Assembly (NCBI GenBank): GCA_020426125.1
Contig: JAGQQQ010000847.1
Coordinates: 1,510 to 9,397, forward strand
Source: Planctomycetaceae bacterium
GTDB lineage: Bacteria > Planctomycetota > Planctomycetia > Planctomycetales > Planctomycetaceae
Reading direction: 5' to 3'
DNA: 7,888 bases
Shown one piece after another: positions 4,950 to 7,888 of this stretch. The translations under genes and the position numbers were made by a program. The notes beneath the pieces are model-generated. The model was not told the origin of the DNA. It did not search any database and saw only the letters and a program-made list of their open reading frames with translations. Numbering within the stretch: position 1 is the first letter of the stretch; every line of letters starts with the position of its first letter.

Positions 4950-5999
4950 TTAACTGGCATCATGCCTCGCTTTGATTGCTTGGCGCGCCCATTCGACGAC
5001 CTCTCGAACCATCGGACTCGGGTGATTGCGGGCCCGTGTCAAACCCTCCCTTTCCGAATCACTGCCAAGATTCCCGAGAACGATCGCCGCGTTCCGTGCC
5101 ATTCCCTCCCATCCTGGCCGGGACAACGGGGTTTCTCCGAATGTCTCATCGAACTCCGCTTCGGATATCGTCAAGAAGCGTATTGCGTTGGCTGAGAGGG
5201 TCGGTGCGAACTCGGGGATCGACTCGCGCGGCGCCTTACGATTCCAGGGACAGACCACCTGGCAGATGTCACAGCCGAACATCCAGTCTCCCATCTGGGA
5301 GCGAAGCGGCTCGGGGATCGGTTCGTCTCTCCGTTCGATCGTCAAATAGGAAATGCACTGCTCCGCATTCAGCACATACGGTCCTTCGAACGCGTCGGTC
5401 GGACAGGCTTCGAGGCACCGCGTGCAAGTGCCGCAATGGGAAGCCTCGTGAACGGGATCACTGGGAAGAGCACAATCGGTGAGAATCGCTCCCAGAAAGA
5501 AATAGCTGCCGATTGATTTATTGATCAGCATGGTGTTCTTGCCAAACCAGCCCAGTCCCGCACGCCGGGCGAAGTCTCGTTCCAGCACGGGAGCCGTGTC
5601 GACTGTCACTCGCGTACGAACGTCGGGGCGGTGGGTATGGAGTTCAGTCGCGAGTTGCTTGAGCCGTTTCCTCAAGACATTGTGATAGTCCAGGCTTCCT
5701 AACGCATACGCGGCAACACGGCCATTCTTCGATGGGGGAGTCGACTCAGGAGGAGCATAAGGGAGAGCCGCCATGATAACGGTCCGAACGCCATCGAGCA
5801 CTTTGTTCGGATCTGCATAGGCGTCCAGGCGACGGGGAATATAGTCCATCGTCGCGTGGTAGCCGTTTTCCACCCAGGCCTTCAACGCATCCAACGTGTC
5901 GGGCCGGCTGGCAGGGGCGATTCCAACGAGGAAAAAACCCAATGCCCGACCATTTGACTTCAGTCGGCTTGCCAGTTCGTTATCTGAAAGGTCGGACAT
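4950..5999 (-). CDS. queG: Epoxyqueuosine reductase QueG
   Basis: A cytoplasmic cobalamin-dependent iron-sulfur enzyme that reduces epoxyqueuosine to queuosine in the wobble position of GUN-anticodon tRNAs, the final step of that pathway. The 349-residue product has the cobalamin-domain signature V-D-T-A-P-V-L-E-R (133-141) with the conserved acidic D134, then A-G-L-G-W-F-G-K-N-T (147-156). Two 4Fe-4S clusters are set by C189-x2-C192-x2-C195-x3-C199-P, C215, and C243-x2-C246-x3-C250-P. The C-terminal 50 residues, with R-N-A-A-I-V-L-G-N-L-G, look like the HEAT-type helices of QueG. An upstream in-frame ATG at 6020 would overlap the preceding permease stop; the ATG at 5999 fits better, with GAAGG five to nine bases before it and a gap of 7 bp after the permease. 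It is the last gene of the sulfatase-permease-queG run. All expected key residues are present. Confidence 0.96.
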   Translation of the reverse strand: MSDLSDNELASRLKSNGRALGFFLVGIAPASRPDTLDALKAWVENGYHATMDYIPRRLDAYADPNKVLDGVRTVIMAALPYAPPESTPPSKNGRVAAYALGSLDYHNVLRKRLKQLATELHTHRPDVRTRVTVDTAPVLERDFARRAGLGWFGKNTMLINKSIGSYFFLGAILTDCALPSDPVHEASHCGTCTRCLEACPTDAFEGPYVLNAEQCISYLTIERRDEPIPEPLRSQMGDWMFGCDICQVVCPWNRKAPRESIPEFAPTLSANAIRFLTISEAEFDETFGETPLSRPGWEGMARNAAIVLGNLGSDSEREGLTRARNHPSPMVREVVEWARQAIKARHDAS

Positions 6000-6006
6000 C
6001 GGCCCT

Positions 6007-6843
6007 TCAACTGCTCGCACTGCGATAGTGATTGAGTGACCATTGAAAGATGCGTCGGGAGAGCACCAACAACAACAGAGTCGTCAACGGAGCAATGAGC
6101 AACACAATCCCGCTGGGCTCGAGTGCTTTGTGAAGCAGCAGCCGAGAGGGCACCGTCACCACCAACAGGATCGGGACGATGAACGAAAAGGCAAACCACA
6201 GCATCTCTCCGCCAGCCGTCTGATAGAAATTCTGGGGGTAACGGGCAAAGACCGTAATGTAGAACCAGAAATCATACAGGCCCTGATTCCGGCCCAACCA
6301 GACACTCGTACTCGCCAGGGTGATCATCAGGCTGTAAAAGAACGCGACACCGACCCCCAACAGTAGAAGATAGGCGAGGACATTTCCCGGAGTCACGGCC
6401 ACATCCAATTGGGACAAGGAATACCAGAGGAGTACCCCAGCCATCAGCACCTGATTGATCATCGCGAAGTTCACCGTCTGGAACGAGACCAAAAACTGGG
6501 TATCAATCGGCTTGAGCAGGACAAAATCGAGATTGCCGGTGCGGATCAGTTCGCTGAAGTTGGCGCAATTGGGCATGAAGAATGCCTCGACAATGGCGTT
6601 GATCAGCATGCCCGTGGCCATAAAGGCGAAATACTCATACCGGCTCCAGTCCCGAATCATGGGAACTTGCCGATAGATAATTTCGAACAGCACCAACTGC
6701 GCCGCGAACCAGAAGGCGCGTGTTACCAACTCAATCAAGAAATTCCCTCGGAAGGTCATCTCCCGAACCAGGGAATTTCGAAAAAAGGTGAGCCACACCT
6801 TCCCGTAATGGGGACGAAATCCGGTTGTGGGTGCCTCGTTCAC
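6007..6843 (-). CDS. ABC-2-type transporter permease (DUF990-like)
   Basis: A 278-residue inner-membrane protein with six hydrophobic segments at about 33-57, 70-90, 117-143, 153-183, 213-237 and 243-262. The lines I-R-T-G-N-L-D-F-V-L-L-K-P (100-112) and V-F-A-R-Y-P-x-x-F-Y (198-207) are typical of the DUF990/ABC2_membrane_6 permeases, which normally work in pairs with a separate ATPase as exporters of unknown substrate. The start is GTG at 6843, overlapping the sulfatase stop as GTGA. The next in-frame Met is residue 29, inside the conserved N-terminal region, so GTG is the best choice. The 4-bp overlap suggests translational coupling to the sulfatase. Neither the ATPase nor a second permease is next to it on the visible side: queG follows at 7 bp and a sulfatase precedes. 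Partners may lie upstream of the sulfatase or elsewhere. Confidence 0.88.
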   Translation of the reverse strand: MNEAPTTGFRPHYGKVWLTFFRNSLVREMTFRGNFLIELVTRAFWFAAQLVLFEIIYRQVPMIRDWSRYEYFAFMATGMLINAIVEAFFMPNCANFSELIRTGNLDFVLLKPIDTQFLVSFQTVNFAMINQVLMAGVLLWYSLSQLDVAVTPGNVLAYLLLLGVGVAFFYSLMITLASTSVWLGRNQGLYDFWFYITVFARYPQNFYQTAGGEMLWFAFSFIVPILLVVTVPSRLLLHKALEPSGIVLLIAPLTTLLLLVLSRRIFQWSLNHYRSASS

Positions 6844-7888
6844 CGGTTGCGTCGTCCCTGTCGTGGTTGCAGGCTCGGCGGATTCGCTTCGACGGATCCG
6901 TGGTCATCGGGAACCTTCAACTCGTCTTGAAGGTCACTCAATTGAGCTTTCAGCTCCTTCACCAATCCCGCGTATTGCTCTTCTCCATAGATGTTGTTCA
7001 TCTCATCGGGATCCGCTTCCAGATCGTAGAGTTCCCATTCGCCAACGTTGTAGAAGTGGATCAACTTGTATCGGTCGGTGCGGATCCCGTAGTGACGGCG
7101 GACCATGTGCGCGGTCGGCCGGTCATTCAGGAATTCGTAGTAATGGTAGTAATGGGCCTTCCGCCAGTCAGCAGGGTCTTTTCCCTTAAGTAAGGGCACC
7201 AGACTTCGTCCCTGCATGTCATCGGGGATCTCGACGCCAGCGATGTCCAGGAATGTCTCGGCATAGTCGATATTGGACACGAGGTGCTCGTCGACGGACC
7301 CCGGCTTTGTCACGCCTGGCCAGCGAATCATCAATGGCTGTCGGTAGCTCTCTTCATACATGAATCGCTTGTCAAACCAGCCGTGGTCCCCCAGGAAGAA
7401 CCCTTGATCCGAGCTGTAGATCACAACAGTATTCTTCGCCAGATCGGACTCCTCCAGATAGTCCAGCACCCGGCCAACATTGTCGTCGACCGACGCGATA
7501 CATCGCAAATAGTCTTTCATGTACCGTTGGTACTTCCAACGGACCAATTCCTTTCCGGTCAGGTTGGCTTTGCGAAAGGCTTCATTCTTCGGCTCGTAGG
7601 CCGCATTCCAGACCTTTAACTGCTCTTCGTTCAGATACGGGGGCGGAGTCAGCTTCAGATCGCGAGGAGTCATTGTCTTCGCGATCGTCATGTCCTGTTC
7701 ATGCGCGGCCCGTCCGCGGGTCGCATAACTGTCGAACAGATCTGGCGGTTCCGGAATCTCGACATCGTCGTACATGTGCAGATGGTCCGGACCGGGCGCC
7801 CATTCACGGTGGGGGGCCTTGTGCTGAAACATCAACATGAACGGCTTCGATTGATCGCGAGTCTCTTTTAACCAAGTCAGAGCCAGAT
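6840..7888 (-). CDS. S1-family sulfatase, C-terminal part (partial at right edge)
   Basis: The frame enters from the right edge and gives 348 visible residues before the TGA at 6840-6842. Sulfatases of this family hydrolyse sulfate esters, often of algal or animal polysaccharides. Visible landmarks are Q-H-K-A-P-H-R (near 7826-7806, likely active-site K and H), S-S-D-Q-G (about 7415-7401, Ca2+-binding Asp and its neighbour), G-D-H-G-W-F-D-K-R (about 7391-7365, with the conserved Lys), and a C-terminal subdomain with Y-G-I-R-T-D-R-Y-K-L-I-H and E-L-Y-D-L-E-x-D-P-D-E-x-N-N (about 7095-6995). The N-terminal C-x-P-S-R motif that becomes formylglycine, and any signal peptide, lie outside the window, so activity and location cannot be confirmed. 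An ATG at 7838 is inside the conserved region and is not the start. The last 20 residues are basic and glutamine-rich and overlap the start of the permease gene. The substrate subfamily cannot be decided. Confidence 0.93.
   Translation of the reverse strand, partial: LALTWLKETRDQSKPFMLMFQHKAPHREWAPGPDHLHMYDDVEIPEPPDLFDSYATRGRAAHEQDMTIAKTMTPRDLKLTPPPYLNEEQLKVWNAAYEPKNEAFRKANLTGKELVRWKYQRYMKDYLRCIASVDDNVGRVLDYLEESDLAKNTVVIYSSDQGFFLGDHGWFDKRFMYEESYRQPLMIRWPGVTKPGSVDEHLVSNIDYAETFLDIAGVEIPDDMQGRSLVPLLKGKDPADWRKAHYYHYYEFLNDRPTAHMVRRHYGIRTDRYKLIHFYNVGEWELYDLEADPDEMNNIYGEEQYAGLVKELKAQLSDLQDELKVPDDHGSVEANPPSLQPRQGRRNR

Noticed and set aside
6409..6930. 173-codon plus-strand frame antisense to the permease and sulfatase end
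   Set aside because: It mirrors two well-supported genes and has the charge and His/Gln bias of an antisense shadow.

Overview
The window looks like bacterial chromosome from a planctomycete (order Planctomycetales or a close relative). This is an inference from gene content: an S1-family sulfatase, two secreted cysteine-rich proteins with lineage-specific composition, starts that mostly lack a strong Shine-Dalgarno sequence, and short transcription units separated by spacers of several hundred bases. No transposase, integrase, CRISPR array, tRNA or rRNA was seen.

Layout. Positions 1-577 (minus) hold the N-terminal part of an M3-family oligoendopeptidase (PepF-like) that runs off the left edge, with its own sigma70-like promoter at 619-648. 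Positions 701-1453 (minus) encode a membrane PAP2-type phosphatase with all three catalytic motifs. A 401-bp divergent spacer follows. Its right half, 1732-1850, folds on paper into a tight series of hairpins that ends four bases before the start codon of a secreted, 16-cysteine alpha/beta hydrolase (1855-2967, plus). A strong stem-loop (3003-3042) separates this gene from the convergent ribosomal protein gene rplU (3125-3508, minus), which has an acidic C-terminal tail and no rpmA after it. A second divergent spacer of 409 bp leads to a secreted Tyr/Cys-rich protein of unknown function (3918-4859, plus) with a CxxC ladder and a 27-bp coding repeat.

The right third is one minus-strand operon read from the right edge leftwards: the C-terminal part of a sulfatase (6840-7888, N-terminus outside the window), an ABC-2-type permease whose GTG start overlaps the sulfatase stop by 4 bp, and queG (epoxyqueuosine reductase, the last step of queuosine synthesis) 7 bp further on. 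The three have no obvious common pathway. Translation of the permease is probably coupled to the sulfatase.

The best candidate for something undescribed is the structured leader of the secreted hydrolase. It has at least three consecutive hairpins, the last with two mutually exclusive pairings, and G-U pairs that make sense only in plus-strand RNA. Everything said about it comes from reading complementarity by eye; no folding energy or conservation could be computed.
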